Of a stretch of DNA of 64,000 nucleotides, positions 35,201-44,078 are shown piece after piece (position 1 is the stretch's first letter; each line of letters starts with the position of its first letter). Origin of the DNA: Lentisphaeria bacterium (GTDB lineage Bacteria; Verrucomicrobiota; Lentisphaeria; Victivallales; Victivallaceae). The notes under the pieces are model-generated. The model was not told the origin of the DNA. It ran no database searches and saw nothing but the letters and a program-made list of their open reading frames with translations. The DNA lies in assembly GCA_017450705.1 (NCBI GenBank), contig JAFSTC010000073.1, positions 1 through 64,000 of the forward strand, read 5' to 3'. A program made the translations under genes and the position numbers.

Positions 35201-35321
35201 CGACCTGCTTCGCCTTCTCGCGGAACGCCGCGAAAGGCCGGCTGTCCTTCCCCCAGGCGGTGCCGAAAGACAGTCCGGCGACGGCGGCGGCGAACAGGAG
35301 ATACCGTTTGAGTTTCATCAT
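32202..35321 (-). CDS. Secreted GH99-like protein with C-terminal LamG domain
   Basis: A 1039-residue exported protein (signal peptide to about residue 24, GTAWG). The N-terminal barrel (about residues 70-400) has SIELVRQAGFDGFSPLIGGG and ends in VEWDETNEDTCIDP, the counterpart of the WNEW-E motif of GH99/WbsX-like enzymes. FPGDDLSLPNL, shared with three other proteins here, follows. Beta-sandwich domains fill the middle, and a LamG domain (GYSISAEIKFDAPDDQLIF) forms the C-terminus. Here the motif is EWDETNEDT, not EWNEWNENT, and the YGxFQNFL signature is missing, so this is the most diverged of the set. Its ATG overlaps the GH2 stop in ATGATGA, which implies coupled translation. Confidence 0.75.
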   Translation of the reverse strand: MMKLKRYLLFAAAVAGLSFGTAWGKDSRPFAAFREKAKQVVPNSPEDFRLGRELMKEIRRLAAKKTLADGKRHFYTEPVIYRSGKLYYSPKKWFDRNIFVSRDMWDGTPKEFQTASLLKSIELVRQAGFDGFSPLIGGGRAPIIYSQAAVQGALAGEKSSVVPVFWFGRNGLQALHMEQIKACAEGPTWRFKGKPVAFSYNSDNYSPSRVAAALKEVKARTGIDLAYVHGVGSLWGTGGDPFHNYIDHGEVSAVMILKCFDRLTAYLDAGEGIQFRNRLPDRDSNLFAPFYDEVLLPLYAAACAQDKFKSGKILGLSVQAGYSYYWGSQTLDRRGTKTLRTYLELCRKHNVDFIHGVEWDETNEDTCIDPTVCKPGSSSRIYRYYSDLMRGNDPVPFPGDDLSLPNLIVSQRRQAILGAPFEVELLNVPDTKASRPYTVEVRLFDEEGKCFFTSQKYDFDASRLTDHTIVLPAEEIAPHRAVYPHLVIDFAGKKRMIDSGLPASVIRATVSRDYSWYCTPLRNLMFPAGEKVSFTREGFLAEPMVRKIAADVELEFPGHKLNAVEALQNSMEIFAHDPQNEFLQNDPDRRLFRISSLYMNKRGTDFGTLSFDLVNAPGACYFEPVRHKRNSSLVVANKMYRQIPWLEPVARKRTRFCRHQNVTLFSVPAKEVANAVLTVSGVRTSGPDEGRPFSWSLPLRELGAWGVRMKTFEDGLHFGVETACKPELLPLPLDSEKAAFKTVLANDLPEGILMFRAVSKDGRVWWSKPFAPALPAGRRCRISVYDPARAAFDLEVDALRVPRIVYKFDPALGPDVLSCDAGREFFGALGALGTIPSGFEGAAHSQNAVSFSAQLAQDLQKDRPSRPRPDWEKLPDGKWALRFAPGRGQFVTFPPTTVPQRAGYSISAEIKFDAPDDQLIFSQCGPGYLAGAQLRLENGKFVIDFKNRRPHDMKSRYSQTDTHKSALSPVPGEWNKVVLSYDGRGFTLAVNGKKEYFPQTGYALWLCVFTFGGTDPRDKKELKCFSGLLRSLEIRHTTE

Positions 35322-36934
35322 TTTTTCCCTTTCCCGAGAAGTTCAGTGACGGCGGTCCAAGCCAGTTTGGGCCGCCGGTACTCGTCGAGGATGCCCTTGT
35401 TGTTGAATCCCCGGGCCCGGCCGTAGATCTGATTGCCGCAGACGTAGGACCGGGTGTCGGCAAAGTGCCAGACGGCGACGCCGGCGCAGTCGTCGTGACC
35501 GAGGACGTACTCGAAGCACTCCCGCAGGAGTTCGGCCTGATACTCTTCGGACCAGTAGGTTTTGAGGGGATCGCGGAACCCCAGAAGCGCCTCCGCGCCG
35601 ATCTCTGAGATGAGGAAGGGCTTGTCCTTGGGCAGAAAATCCGAAAGCTCCTGCAGACGGGGCTTCACCCGGCCGTTGGTATTGATGGTCTCGGTCGTCG
35701 AATCATACCAGCCGGGATAGGGGTTCATGGAGACCACGTCGACGATGTCCGTCGTCACGTCCTTTTCGTAGCGGTTGGAGGCGAAGCTGATGAGCGCGTG
35801 CTCGTCCACGGAGCGGATTTTGTCGTACAGTGCCCGGATGACGTGACGCGTCTCCTCCACATCGCAGCGGTTCTCGTTGAGGAACGCCTTGATGACGATG
35901 CAGGGATGGTTGAAGTTCCGCAGGGTGAGCCTTTCCACCTGTTCCAGCTGCCGCGCGAGGAATTTTTCGTCGTGGAGCAGCGGCGGCTTGACGCCCCAGC
36001 CGATGGTCTCCTCCCAGACGAGGATCCCCATTTTGTCGCAGAGCTCCAGCAGCGCGGCGCGCTGGGGGTAGTGGCTGCCGCGGATGAAGTTGAAGCCGTT
36101 CTCTTTGAGGAGGCGCAGATCGGAGGCGATGAGCTGGACCGGCATGGCGGCCCCCATTTCGGGGTGGCTTTCGTGCCGGTTGAACCCCAGGAGCTTGACG
36201 GGCTTGCCGTTGAGCAAAATGCGCCGCCCCTCCGTCCGGAATTCGCGGATGCCGAAGCTCTCGATGACCTCGTCGCCGGGGATGGAGAAATCAAGGGTGT
36301 GCAAAGAGGGCTCTTCCACGCTCCACAGCCGGAAATCCGGCAGGGAAAACGTGCCGTCGTACCGGCCGTTCTCGACTTGAACGGTCTTTTCGAACCCGGT
36401 GTCGAAAACCATTTTCGCCTCGCCGGAGAAGCCGCCGGAGACGGAAGTGCGGACCCGGATGGTCCCTTTTTTGTAATCCTCGGTGGAAATGAGGACGCGC
36501 TCGATGTGGGTCGCGGGGAGAAGGGTCAGCGTCACGTCGCCGTAGATGCCGCCGTAGCCGTAGAAGTCGAAAAAGGGATCGAAGTCCTCGCAGAAGCGGT
36601 TGTCCAGCACGACGGCGAGCTCGTGGGACTTCTCCTCCCCCGCGTCGAAGACGAAGCTCTCGGGCATGTAGGCGTAGGGGGCGCTTCCCACGGGTGCGCC
36701 GTCCCAGAAGATCTCGCCTTTGATCCCCAGTCCGTCGATGAAGAGCTCTACCAACCCTCCGGCAAAAACCTTGCGTTTCACGACGGCGTATCCCCGCTTG
36801 CCGCAATGGGGCTCCATGAGATCGAAACAGCCGGGGACGGCCGTGAACTCCCGCGTCCCGAAGGGGGGAACGGGCTTTTCCGCCCCGCAGAAAGAAAACT
36901 CCCAGACGCCGTTCAAAACCTGTGTGGTACGCAT
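35318..36934 (-). CDS. GH2-family glycoside hydrolase (beta-galactosidase/beta-glucuronidase type)
   Basis: A 538-residue GH2 enzyme with a sugar-binding jelly roll (LNGVWEFSF, IYGDVTLTLL), an Ig-like middle domain and a catalytic barrel. GFNRHESHPEMG and NFIRGSHYPQ are typical of GH2. FLNENRCDVEETR holds the acid/base Glu (an NE motif), and PFLISEIGAEALLG the nucleophile Glu near residue 440. It is short for LacZ and closer in size to beta-glucuronidases. No signal peptide. The ATG at 36934 has AGGTG upstream; an earlier in-frame ATG at 37114 lies in the divergent promoter region and its first 60 residues are not GH2-like. It overlaps the following GH99-like gene by 4 bases. Confidence 0.88.
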   Translation of the reverse strand: MRTTQVLNGVWEFSFCGAEKPVPPFGTREFTAVPGCFDLMEPHCGKRGYAVVKRKVFAGGLVELFIDGLGIKGEIFWDGAPVGSAPYAYMPESFVFDAGEEKSHELAVVLDNRFCEDFDPFFDFYGYGGIYGDVTLTLLPATHIERVLISTEDYKKGTIRVRTSVSGGFSGEAKMVFDTGFEKTVQVENGRYDGTFSLPDFRLWSVEEPSLHTLDFSIPGDEVIESFGIREFRTEGRRILLNGKPVKLLGFNRHESHPEMGAAMPVQLIASDLRLLKENGFNFIRGSHYPQRAALLELCDKMGILVWEETIGWGVKPPLLHDEKFLARQLEQVERLTLRNFNHPCIVIKAFLNENRCDVEETRHVIRALYDKIRSVDEHALISFASNRYEKDVTTDIVDVVSMNPYPGWYDSTTETINTNGRVKPRLQELSDFLPKDKPFLISEIGAEALLGFRDPLKTYWSEEYQAELLRECFEYVLGHDDCAGVAVWHFADTRSYVCGNQIYGRARGFNNKGILDEYRRPKLAWTAVTELLGKGKK

Positions 36935-37063
36935 AATTTCACCTGTTCCTATTTTTGGAAAACCGAATATCCGCCGTGATAAATTAACCCCCGATCTCCC
37001 CATTTGCAAGGGGAAAAATCCGACAAAAAAGTTTTTTTGTGCGGACGGCGCTTCACCGGAGGT

Positions 37064-37092
37064 TTGATTTTTGGCGGAATCGCGGTTATATT
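37064..37092 (+). promoter_or_regulatory. Promoter of the deacetylase-like gene
   Basis: TTGATT at 37064-37069, a 17-base spacer and TATATT at 37087-37092. It marks 37135 as the start codon and lies between divergent genes; no equally clear promoter is seen for the GH2 gene. Confidence 0.65.
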
Positions 37093-37134
37093 TTCCTCCG
37101 CACGGCATATCCAAAAAAACAGGGATCCTGGAAA

Positions 37135-38325
37135 ATGGTCGAGATCACGAATTTGCGGCAGGGGGTTGTGCTCAATCACAACCACGGAGTGGAAACGGAA
37201 AACGAACTGCGCATCACCGTCGAGGGATTCTCCTCGGACGGCATGCCCGTCACTGTCAACGGCGTTCCCGCCGAAATGGACGGCCGGCGCTTCTCGGCCG
37301 GGATCGGCCTGACCAAAAAATTCAACGTCGTCAAGGCGGAAACCGTGACCCCCTTCGGCGTCTTCTCGCAGGAGATCGTCGCCGTCTGGGACAAGAAGTC
37401 CTTCAAGCGGAGCAATTTCTATATCGACGACCACAGCTTCCTCTTCACGGAGCTGGCCCGCGACCGCCCGAAGAGCGCCTTCGACCACTTCTATCTCGCG
37501 GGATTGAAGGAGATCCACAAAAACTACGGCACCAAGTTCACGCTGAACGCCTTCTATGAGAACGCCCACCACGGTTTCCTGCTCAAGGACATGCCGGACA
37601 CTTGGAAGAGCGAATTCATCGACAACTCCGACTGGCTCAAGTTCTCCTTCCATGCCCGGAGCGAATTCCCCGACCGCCTCTACGCGGAGGCCACGGCGGA
37701 GGAGTTCGGCCGCGACTGGGATCAGGTGCAGAACGAGATCGTCCGCTTCGCGGGGGAAGAGTCCTACATCGCCCCCGTGGTCATCCACTGGGCCAACATC
37801 CACCCGGCGGTGGCCCAAGAGATGATCCGCCGGGGGACCACCTGTTACTCCACGGCGCTGCGCATGCGGATCATGGGCGGCCCCAGCCTCGCCGACCGGC
37901 AGAAGGGCGGCGACATGAAGAGCGTGACGCAGCGTTCCCTCTCCGGCGCCGACAGGGACGCGGGGACGCTGGGCTTCAAGATGCACTATGACCGCATCGA
38001 GGAGACGGGGTATCTGGAGAAGCACCACTGCTACTACGATCCTTTGCTCAAACTCTTCTTCTTCCGGACCAACGGCGTCTGCTGCAACCTCGTCCCGCTG
38101 GACGAGATCGAACCCAGACTGCGCACGACCTTCGGGAACGCGGCGAAACGCGGCGTGGAGATCTTCGGGAACGCCTCCCACGAGCAGTACACCTTCCCCT
38201 GCTACCCCAACTATCTGCCGGATCACATGCAGCGGCTGGCGTGCGCCGCCCGGGTCATGCGCGAAAACGGCTGCGAGCCCGTGTTCTTCACCGAAGGCAT
38301 CCTCGGCAACACCGCCTGGGACTGA
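37135..38325 (+). CDS. Protein of unknown function, polysaccharide-deacetylase-like fold suggested
   Basis: A 396-residue cytoplasmic protein. The first 90 residues are a beta-rich domain (VVLNHNHGVETENELRITVE, in part). Then FYIDDHSFLFTELARD and GTKFTLNAFYENAHHG resemble the first strands of NodB-type polysaccharide deacetylases, where a paired Asp and later His residues bind metal. DWLKFSFHARSEFPD and IAPVVIHWANIHPA could supply His ligands. I would not assign an activity: the resemblance is local and a database search is needed. The ATG at 37135 is chosen because the -10 is at 37087; the ribosome site (AGGGA) is weak. Promoter and operator sequences of the following GntR gene begin just after its stop. 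Confidence 0.7.
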   Translation: MVEITNLRQGVVLNHNHGVETENELRITVEGFSSDGMPVTVNGVPAEMDGRRFSAGIGLTKKFNVVKAETVTPFGVFSQEIVAVWDKKSFKRSNFYIDDHSFLFTELARDRPKSAFDHFYLAGLKEIHKNYGTKFTLNAFYENAHHGFLLKDMPDTWKSEFIDNSDWLKFSFHARSEFPDRLYAEATAEEFGRDWDQVQNEIVRFAGEESYIAPVVIHWANIHPAVAQEMIRRGTTCYSTALRMRIMGGPSLADRQKGGDMKSVTQRSLSGADRDAGTLGFKMHYDRIEETGYLEKHHCYYDPLLKLFFFRTNGVCCNLVPLDEIEPRLRTTFGNAAKRGVEIFGNASHEQYTFPCYPNYLPDHMQRLACAARVMRENGCEPVFFTEGILGNTAWD

Positions 38326-38331
38326 CAAAAA

Positions 38332-38394
38332 AATCCCCTTGACAGAGAAAGGAAGGGGGATTATATTATACGCGAAACTGGTATAGTGCAGTTT
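38332..38394 (+). promoter_or_regulatory. Two inverted repeats on the promoter, candidate GntR operators
   Basis: AATCCCCTT (38332-38340) is mirrored by AAGGGGGATT (38353-38362), spanning the spacer between -35 and -10. AAACTG (38375-38380) is mirrored by CAGTTT (38389-38394), just after the expected transcription start. Both positions would block polymerase. The first could also act as a terminator stem for the gene upstream. Confidence 0.5.
38339..38367 (+). promoter_or_regulatory. Promoter of the GntR-pseudopilin-LamG-GH36 operon
   Basis: A consensus -35 (TTGACA, 38339-38344), a 17-base spacer and TATATT at 38362-38367 followed by A. It is the strongest promoter in the window by hexamer match. 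No other promoter is seen before 44079, so four genes may depend on it. Confidence 0.8.
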
Positions 38395-38416
38395 TGACGA
38401 CACAGGAGTTTTCGAG

Positions 38417-39472
38417 ATGATTTCGCGGCAAAAGGAATCGACGCTGATACAGCACGTGGCGGAGACGATCCGCCGCCGCATCGCGGAGGGCGTCTGGCCG
38501 GACGGGAAGAAACTGCCGGGAAGCGGCAAGCTGGCAGCGGAGTTCGGCGTCGCCCGGGGGACCGTGGACGCCGCGGTCGATCTGCTGGTCAAAGACCGCT
38601 GTCTGGAACGGCGGCCCCGGAGCGGGACCTACGTCCTCAAGCGGCCGCTGCGCATCCTCTACGTGTGGAACGAGGCGCAGGCCGTGTTCGACCCCGTGCA
38701 CTTCAACGAGGACATGGCCATCAACCAGCTGCTTCTCCACGGCCTCTTCGTGGAGTCCCGGGCGTTGGGGATGGAGGTCGCCAGCGAATACTCGCCGCGG
38801 AAATCCCCGGAGGAATGGGAGACGTGGTTCCGGCTCCGGGCGGTGAGGGACTTCGACGGCGTGGTCGTCCGCGGCGGGGAAGACCCCTTTTACGCGGCGC
38901 AGGGTAAGTACCGTTTCCCCTGCGCCACGTGGACCTCTCTCCACGGCCCCCGCCCGGGGTGCTCGACGGTGACCGACGACCAGACGGGACCTTTCGAAAA
39001 GATCGTTTCCCGCCTGAAGGAAAAAAAGTACGCCCGCATCGTGATCATAGCGGCGAACGTCTCCATCGGCTTTTCCGGCCGGTCCAACGCGGCCAAGATC
39101 GGGCATTTCCGCACGCTCGCCAAAAAAGGCGGCTTTTTGCGGATCGAACAAGTCGACGCTTCCGCGATCGGGGCTTCGTTTTTCGAGACCCTGACGCCGC
39201 GGGACGCCGTGTACTGCGCCTACACCGATTTCATCCCGCGGGTCTGGGCATGGTGCCGGGAAAAGGGGCTCCTCCCCGGCCGGGATTTCGGACTTTTCGG
39301 CTACGCATCGGGCATGACGTTTTCAAACCTCTATCCCGAGGTCGCCCGGGGACAGATCGACTTCTGCGCCATCGGCCGTCAGCTGTGCCGGAGTCTCAGA
39401 AAGCAGATCCTCACGGGAGAAACCGACGACGTTTTTATCGAAGGGCGTTTCGAAGAGGGGGCAAGTCTGTGA
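38417..39472 (+). CDS. GntR-type regulator with LacI-like ligand domain
   Basis: A 351-residue regulator. Residues 1-75 are a winged helix of the GntR type ([20 protein letters not shown], then [19 protein letters not shown]). Residues about 80-345 resemble the sugar-binding domain of LacI proteins ([10 protein letters not shown], then [12 protein letters not shown] and [13 protein letters not shown]), as in AraR-like repressors. It probably represses its own operon through the inverted repeats at 38332-38394 and releases on binding a sugar. AGGAG lies 8 bases before the ATG. The pseudopilin gene follows after 55 bases with no promoter between, so the regulator, pseudopilin and enzymes should be expressed together. 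Confidence 0.88.
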   Translation: MISRQKESTLIQHVAETIRRRIAEGVWPDGKKLPGSGKLAAEFGVARGTVDAAVDLLVKDRCLERRPRSGTYVLKRPLRILYVWNEAQAVFDPVHFNEDMAINQLLLHGLFVESRALGMEVASEYSPRKSPEEWETWFRLRAVRDFDGVVVRGGEDPFYAAQGKYRFPCATWTSLHGPRPGCSTVTDDQTGPFEKIVSRLKEKKYARIVIIAANVSIGFSGRSNAAKIGHFRTLAKKGGFLRIEQVDASAIGASFFETLTPRDAVYCAYTDFIPRVWAWCREKGLLPGRDFGLFGYASGMTFSNLYPEVARGQIDFCAIGRQLCRSLRKQILTGETDDVFIEGRFEEGASL

Positions 39473-39527
39473 CCGTTTTCCGTCGAAGAAATTTCGGCAC
39501 CTCAAAATGAAAAAGGAAGGTATGTCC

Positions 39528-40295
39528 ATGAAAGCACGAAGATCGTCCCGCCGCCGTCACGACCGTTTCACGCTGATCGAACTCCTGGTCGTCATTGCCA
39601 TTATCGCCATCCTGGCCGCGATGCTCATGCCCGCTCTGCAGCAGGCCCGGGAGACGGCGAAGGCCTCCACATGCGCCTCGCAGCTCCGGCAGCTGGGATT
39701 CGCTGTAGCGAGCTATTACAACATCTACGACTCCTTCCCGCCCTACCGGGAGAAGCGCGGGACTTCCTGGTGCAACCACATCACCCACCTCACGGTGACG
39801 GCGGGGATCTTCAATTCGGTCACCGAAATGCTGAACAACAATCCGGGCAGCGACGCCACGACGACATGGTTCGCCAAGCAGATAAAGAAGTACACCCTCT
39901 TCATCTGCCCGTCGGAGACGCGGCTGATCATCCAGTTCAACTCCACCGGGGGGCACGCCTACACCAACTATCTGGCCAACAGCAGCATCATGGCCGACAA
40001 CATCGATGTCCTCTACGGCGTGCCGATGGTCAACATCAAGGAGCCGACCCGGACGACGTTCTTCATGGACGGCAATCCCGTCAAGGGCACGACGGTCAAC
40101 GCCACGGCGGCGGGGGTCAAGCTGGAGAGCGAAGGCGGCTCGGGACGGAACGCCTACCGCCACAACGACACGTGCAACATCCTCATGGTGGACGGGCACG
40201 TCACGAAATCCCAGCGGGCGCGCTACCCCGAGGTCGCCTGGGAGAACAAAAAGCACATCACCCGCAAGACCCAGCAGGAATGGCTCTACAAATAG
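39528..40295 (+). CDS. Pseudopilin-like protein with prepilin N-terminus and H-x9-DG motif (3 of 5)
   Basis: A 255-residue protein with a short basic leader of 12 residues ([13 protein letters not shown]) before the [20 protein letters not shown] segment; the residue before the mature Phe is Arg. Landmarks are ICPSETR near 124, [11 protein letters not shown] near 172 and [14 protein letters not shown] near 212 (H-x9-DG). The ATG at 39528 is chosen because AAGGAAGG ends 7 bases upstream; in-frame ATGs at 39507 and 39522 lie before or against that site. It lies between the GntR gene and the LamG/DUF6067-like gene, 14 bases before the latter, in one operon. Confidence 0.9.
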   Translation: MKARRSSRRRHDRFTLIELLVVIAIIAILAAMLMPALQQARETAKASTCASQLRQLGFAVASYYNIYDSFPPYREKRGTSWCNHITHLTVTAGIFNSVTEMLNNNPGSDATTTWFAKQIKKYTLFICPSETRLIIQFNSTGGHAYTNYLANSSIMADNIDVLYGVPMVNIKEPTRTTFFMDGNPVKGTTVNATAAGVKLESEGGSGRNAYRHNDTCNILMVDGHVTKSQRARYPEVAWENKKHITRKTQQEWLYK

Positions 40296-40309
40296 GAGAA
40301 AAAAGCCCG

Positions 40310-43300
40310 ATGAAAACGGCGAAAAAATATTCGGCGGCGCTCCTTCTGGCCGCCCTTTTCTGCGCCTGGGGACAGGAGGAGAAGGATCTGCTGCTTGCGG
40401 CCTCCTTCGACAAGTTCACGACGATCCCGGACTTTGCCGCGGGCCCTGAGACGAAGACCGAAGGGATCCACCCCGACTTGCAGCTGCGGGGATTCCCCGG
40501 GCCCGACGGGACGGGGGCCGTGGTGCTGAGCAACCGGGAGAGCATCCGCTACACTCCCCGGGGCAACATCGATCTTGCCCGGGGCAGTCTCTCGCTGTGG
40601 GTCCGGCCCCAGAACTGGAACACCTCGGACTACAAGCACTTCTGCATCTTCTTCGAGTACCGGAGCATGGATTTCAAAAACCGGTTGATCCTCTACAAGA
40701 TCAACCGGGCCGACAGCATCTGCTTCCACTGCCGGATCGGGGGGAAAGCCTTCGTTGCGGAGCACCGGGGGCGCTGGAATCCGGGCGAGTGGCACAAACT
40801 GGACGCCGTCTGGACCCCCATGGGCATCAAGCTCTACGTCGACGGACGGCCCGCGGCGGAAAAGAAGTTCCCCGAACCGCTGACCTGCCCCGCGATCCGC
40901 TGGCACGAGATGGGGCTCAACCTCTGCGACCGGGGCTGGGAAAAACTCGTCGTCCCCGGGTGGCAGACGGCCTATGACGGCTTGAAGATATGGCGCCGCC
41001 CCCGCTCGGCGGAGGAGATCGCACAAGACTACGAAAAGGTGCGGCCCCCAAAAGCCGTGAAGCGGGCGCTCCGTGTCACCGCCCCCGCGACGGTCCCCGT
41101 TGCTGTGCCCGCGTACAACAACAAATGGACCGCGCCCTCGAATTCCCGGGTCGCGATCAGCTGCGACGACAAAAAACTTTATCTGGACTATTTCGTGGAC
41201 AACCCCGGCGCCCGCTGCCGGTACACCCGCCGGGACGGGGAGATCTATCTGGACGACGCCGCGGAGTTCCACGTGCTGGGCCGGGACGGCCGCCGGAGGC
41301 AGTTCATCGTCAACCCCGCGGGGGCGGTGTACGACGCCCTCGAGGGCGACGCGAAATGGAACTCCGGCATCGAAACGGAAGTCTCCCGCGGCAAGGGCTT
41401 CTGGCGGGCAAAACTTGCGATCCCTTTTTCCGACATCGACGTCGGGAAAAGTTTCAAGGCCAATTTCTGCATCTCCGACAAGCGGGGGGAGAACCGGAAC
41501 TACTCCTGGGGCTACATCGCCGGGAAAGCCGGTTTCGCGGGCAAGGACTATTTCGGCACCGTCGAGCTGGCCGGGGGGCCTCAGGTCGAGCTGACTTCTC
41601 TGGGCGACCTCCGCGCGGGGAAACCGGACATCAAACTTGCCGCACCGCCCGACGTGAAGACCGATATCCGGATCGCGTGCGCCGACGGGCGGACCGTCGC
41701 CGCCGCCCGGGCCCAGCTCCCCGCGGGGAACGCGGAACTGCGGATCACGGGGCACCGGGGGAAGAAGAAGGTCTTCGATTTCAGCTGTCCCTTCTCCGTC
41801 AATCCGCCGCTTGTGATGGAGTCCCGCATCTACCCCCGGGAGAAGACCGTCGGGATCGGCATCGATTTTTCGGGCATGGGCCGCCCGGAAAAACCCGTGA
41901 CGATCACCCTTACGGAGGAGAAGACGGGGAAAGTCCTTTACCGGGGAGACTTCCCCGTGCCGGGGGTCTTCGGCAATTTCACGATCCCCCTGCCCGGACT
42001 GACGCCCCTTGCGCGGTACAAGCTGACCGCCGCCTGTCAGGGGAACAGCGTCGAAGACGCTTTCCGGGTCCCGGACCTGAATTTTCTCGACACCCGCACA
42101 GCCGTGGACCACACCGTCCCCGCGCCGTGGAAGCCCGTGGTGCGCAAGGGCGATACAGTGGAGGTGCTTGACCGCGTCTACACCTTTGCCGCGGGTCCCC
42201 TGCCGGACCGAATCGTTTCCCGGGGGAAGGAGCTCCTCATCGCCCCGCCGCGCTTCCTGCTGAACGGGGAGCCGGTCGCGTGGGGCCCCGTGAAGTGGGG
42301 GAAAAATCACGGCGACTATATCGAACTTGCCTCCGAAGGGAAATTTGCCGGAGGCCGGGCCGAAATAAAAGGGGAGCTCTGGTTCGACGGCATGTACAAG
42401 TTCGATCTCGCCCTCGCGCCCGACAAAGAGCTTGCGGTCCGTTCGCTCGTCCTCGGCTGGACGATGCCCGAGGCGCAGACGAAGTATCCCCTGCTCCCCG
42501 CCTGGACGCCGTGGCAGGGAGACGTGCTCAAACAGAAGTGGGACACCCGGGAATACCATTCCCTCTTCTGGCTCACGGGACCCGAGGCGGGCCTCGCCTG
42601 GTGGTGCGAATCCGACGCCAACTGGGTCATCGACCCCAACAAAGAAAACATCGTCGCCCGCCGGGACGGGGGCAATACTTCCGTCGAGATCAGCCTCTTC
42701 GCCAGGCCCGCCGTGCTGAAGACGAAGGCAAATTACACCATGGTCTTTCAGGCGACGCCGCCCCGGCGGCCCCGGAACGACTTCCGGGAATACGCCTTCA
42801 GCCAGCGTTCCCGGTTCGAGAAGAAACAATATATGCGCATGACCCACGTGGACGTCAACGACGGGACGCCTTCCGGCTACGTCAACGACCACAGCATCAA
42901 AAACTGGGTCAGCCTCGTCCCCGTCGATCCCGTCAAATTCCGCAAATACACCGATTGGGCGGCGGAAAAGCGAAACTGGAAGAGCTTCATGTACGCCATG
43001 CCGGCGCACCTGTCGACGCTGGATGACGAATACAAATACTTCTACCCCTCCTTCGCCACCTTGCCCGCCATCGGCTGGGAGGCCTTCGACGGCGTGACGA
43101 AACAGAAGCACACCTGCGTCGGGACGTGCATGCATCTGCCCATCGCCGATCTCCACGCAAAAAGGATCGACGCCCTCTACCGGGACAATCCCCATCTGGG
43201 CGGGCTGTACTTCGACCTCATGCACTGCCGGGACTGCGGGAACACCCGCCACGGCTGCGGGGGAACCGACGCCTTCGGCAAAAGCTTCAGGACCTCTCAG

Positions 43301-44068
43301 GCGCTGCACATCCGCAGTTACGTGCTGCGCGTGCTCAAGCTCCACCGCAGATACGCCCGGCTCTTCGGACTGCACGCCCACAACGCCTACTTCCCCTTCG
43401 TCCACGACATGGGGGACTTCTGGATGCCCGGAGAAGAGATGTTCATCCACGTGGCCGGCGATCCGGAATGGTGCTACCACGAAAAGATCGCACCCGAAGC
43501 GTGGCAGTCCGCCTGGAACAGCGTCGTCCGCGGCGTGCCGCTCAACATCATCGGCCAGCACGAGCGGGTGGCCCGCTCCCTCCCCGGCCTCTCCGAGGCG
43601 AGAAAGAAATACCTGCGGCAGTTCGTTTTCGCCGAAAGGATGGTTGCCGCGCTCTTCCTCTACGACCTGACGGCGCGGACCTTCTGCTCCGAAGAGAAGG
43701 GCCACCCGATCTTCCGCTCCTTCGATCTGAGGCAGGATCTACACTTCGCCTCGGCCGATTTCCACCCCTACTGGCGTGAGAGCGTCTGCACCGCGGCGGA
43801 CCCCGTCAAGGTCTCGTGGTACACCTGGGAGAAACCGTCGCCTTACGGCTTTTTGCTCTGCGCCGTCAACATCGGCCGGGAGCCGGTCAAAAGCCGGCTC
43901 GCCGTGGATTGGAAGAGACTTGCCGCCTCCCCCGGTCCCCTGCTGGATCTCTGGAGCGGTAAAACCTATACCGAACAGGGACTGGCCGAAGCCGTCATCC
44001 CCGGTCAGGGCATGATGCTTCTGGTGAAAAAACAGCCCGGCCCCGCGGGACCGGCAAAGGAGAAATGA
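40310..44068 (+). CDS. Large secreted LamG - CBM9-like - DUF6067-like glycoside hydrolase
   Basis: A 1252-residue exported protein (signal peptide about 21 residues, to CAWGQ). Domains in order: LamG (about 30-240: RGSLSLWVRPQNW, EWHKLDAVWTPMGIKLYVDG); a CBM9-like sandwich (about 255-425: DDAAEFHVLG, FWRAKLAIPFSDIDV); Ig-like domains; and a DUF6067-type region (about 600-1150) with LWFDGMYKFDLAL, GLAWWCESDANW, GGLYFDLMHCRDCGN and FPFVHDMGDFWMPGEEMF. DUF6067 proteins are thought to be glycoside hydrolases; the Asp/Glu-rich motif HDMGDFWMPGEE is a candidate active-site segment. The ATG at 40310 follows TAGGAG, which overlaps the pseudopilin stop. A paralog with the same core lies at 52665. Confidence 0.78.
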   Translation: MKTAKKYSAALLLAALFCAWGQEEKDLLLAASFDKFTTIPDFAAGPETKTEGIHPDLQLRGFPGPDGTGAVVLSNRESIRYTPRGNIDLARGSLSLWVRPQNWNTSDYKHFCIFFEYRSMDFKNRLILYKINRADSICFHCRIGGKAFVAEHRGRWNPGEWHKLDAVWTPMGIKLYVDGRPAAEKKFPEPLTCPAIRWHEMGLNLCDRGWEKLVVPGWQTAYDGLKIWRRPRSAEEIAQDYEKVRPPKAVKRALRVTAPATVPVAVPAYNNKWTAPSNSRVAISCDDKKLYLDYFVDNPGARCRYTRRDGEIYLDDAAEFHVLGRDGRRRQFIVNPAGAVYDALEGDAKWNSGIETEVSRGKGFWRAKLAIPFSDIDVGKSFKANFCISDKRGENRNYSWGYIAGKAGFAGKDYFGTVELAGGPQVELTSLGDLRAGKPDIKLAAPPDVKTDIRIACADGRTVAAARAQLPAGNAELRITGHRGKKKVFDFSCPFSVNPPLVMESRIYPREKTVGIGIDFSGMGRPEKPVTITLTEEKTGKVLYRGDFPVPGVFGNFTIPLPGLTPLARYKLTAACQGNSVEDAFRVPDLNFLDTRTAVDHTVPAPWKPVVRKGDTVEVLDRVYTFAAGPLPDRIVSRGKELLIAPPRFLLNGEPVAWGPVKWGKNHGDYIELASEGKFAGGRAEIKGELWFDGMYKFDLALAPDKELAVRSLVLGWTMPEAQTKYPLLPAWTPWQGDVLKQKWDTREYHSLFWLTGPEAGLAWWCESDANWVIDPNKENIVARRDGGNTSVEISLFARPAVLKTKANYTMVFQATPPRRPRNDFREYAFSQRSRFEKKQYMRMTHVDVNDGTPSGYVNDHSIKNWVSLVPVDPVKFRKYTDWAAEKRNWKSFMYAMPAHLSTLDDEYKYFYPSFATLPAIGWEAFDGVTKQKHTCVGTCMHLPIADLHAKRIDALYRDNPHLGGLYFDLMHCRDCGNTRHGCGGTDAFGKSFRTSQALHIRSYVLRVLKLHRRYARLFGLHAHNAYFPFVHDMGDFWMPGEEMFIHVAGDPEWCYHEKIAPEAWQSAWNSVVRGVPLNIIGQHERVARSLPGLSEARKKYLRQFVFAERMVAALFLYDLTARTFCSEEKGHPIFRSFDLRQDLHFASADFHPYWRESVCTAADPVKVSWYTWEKPSPYGFLLCAVNIGREPVKSRLAVDWKRLAASPGPLLDLWSGKTYTEQGLAEAVIPGQGMMLLVKKQPGPAGPAKEK

Positions 44069-44078
44069 GGGATCGTCT

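Noticed and set aside
36935-37060. Promoter for the GH2 gene (TTGCAA followed at 17 bases by TAATTT on the minus strand)
   Set aside because: The -10 match is poor and unlike the TATATT boxes elsewhere, so it is not reported as a feature.
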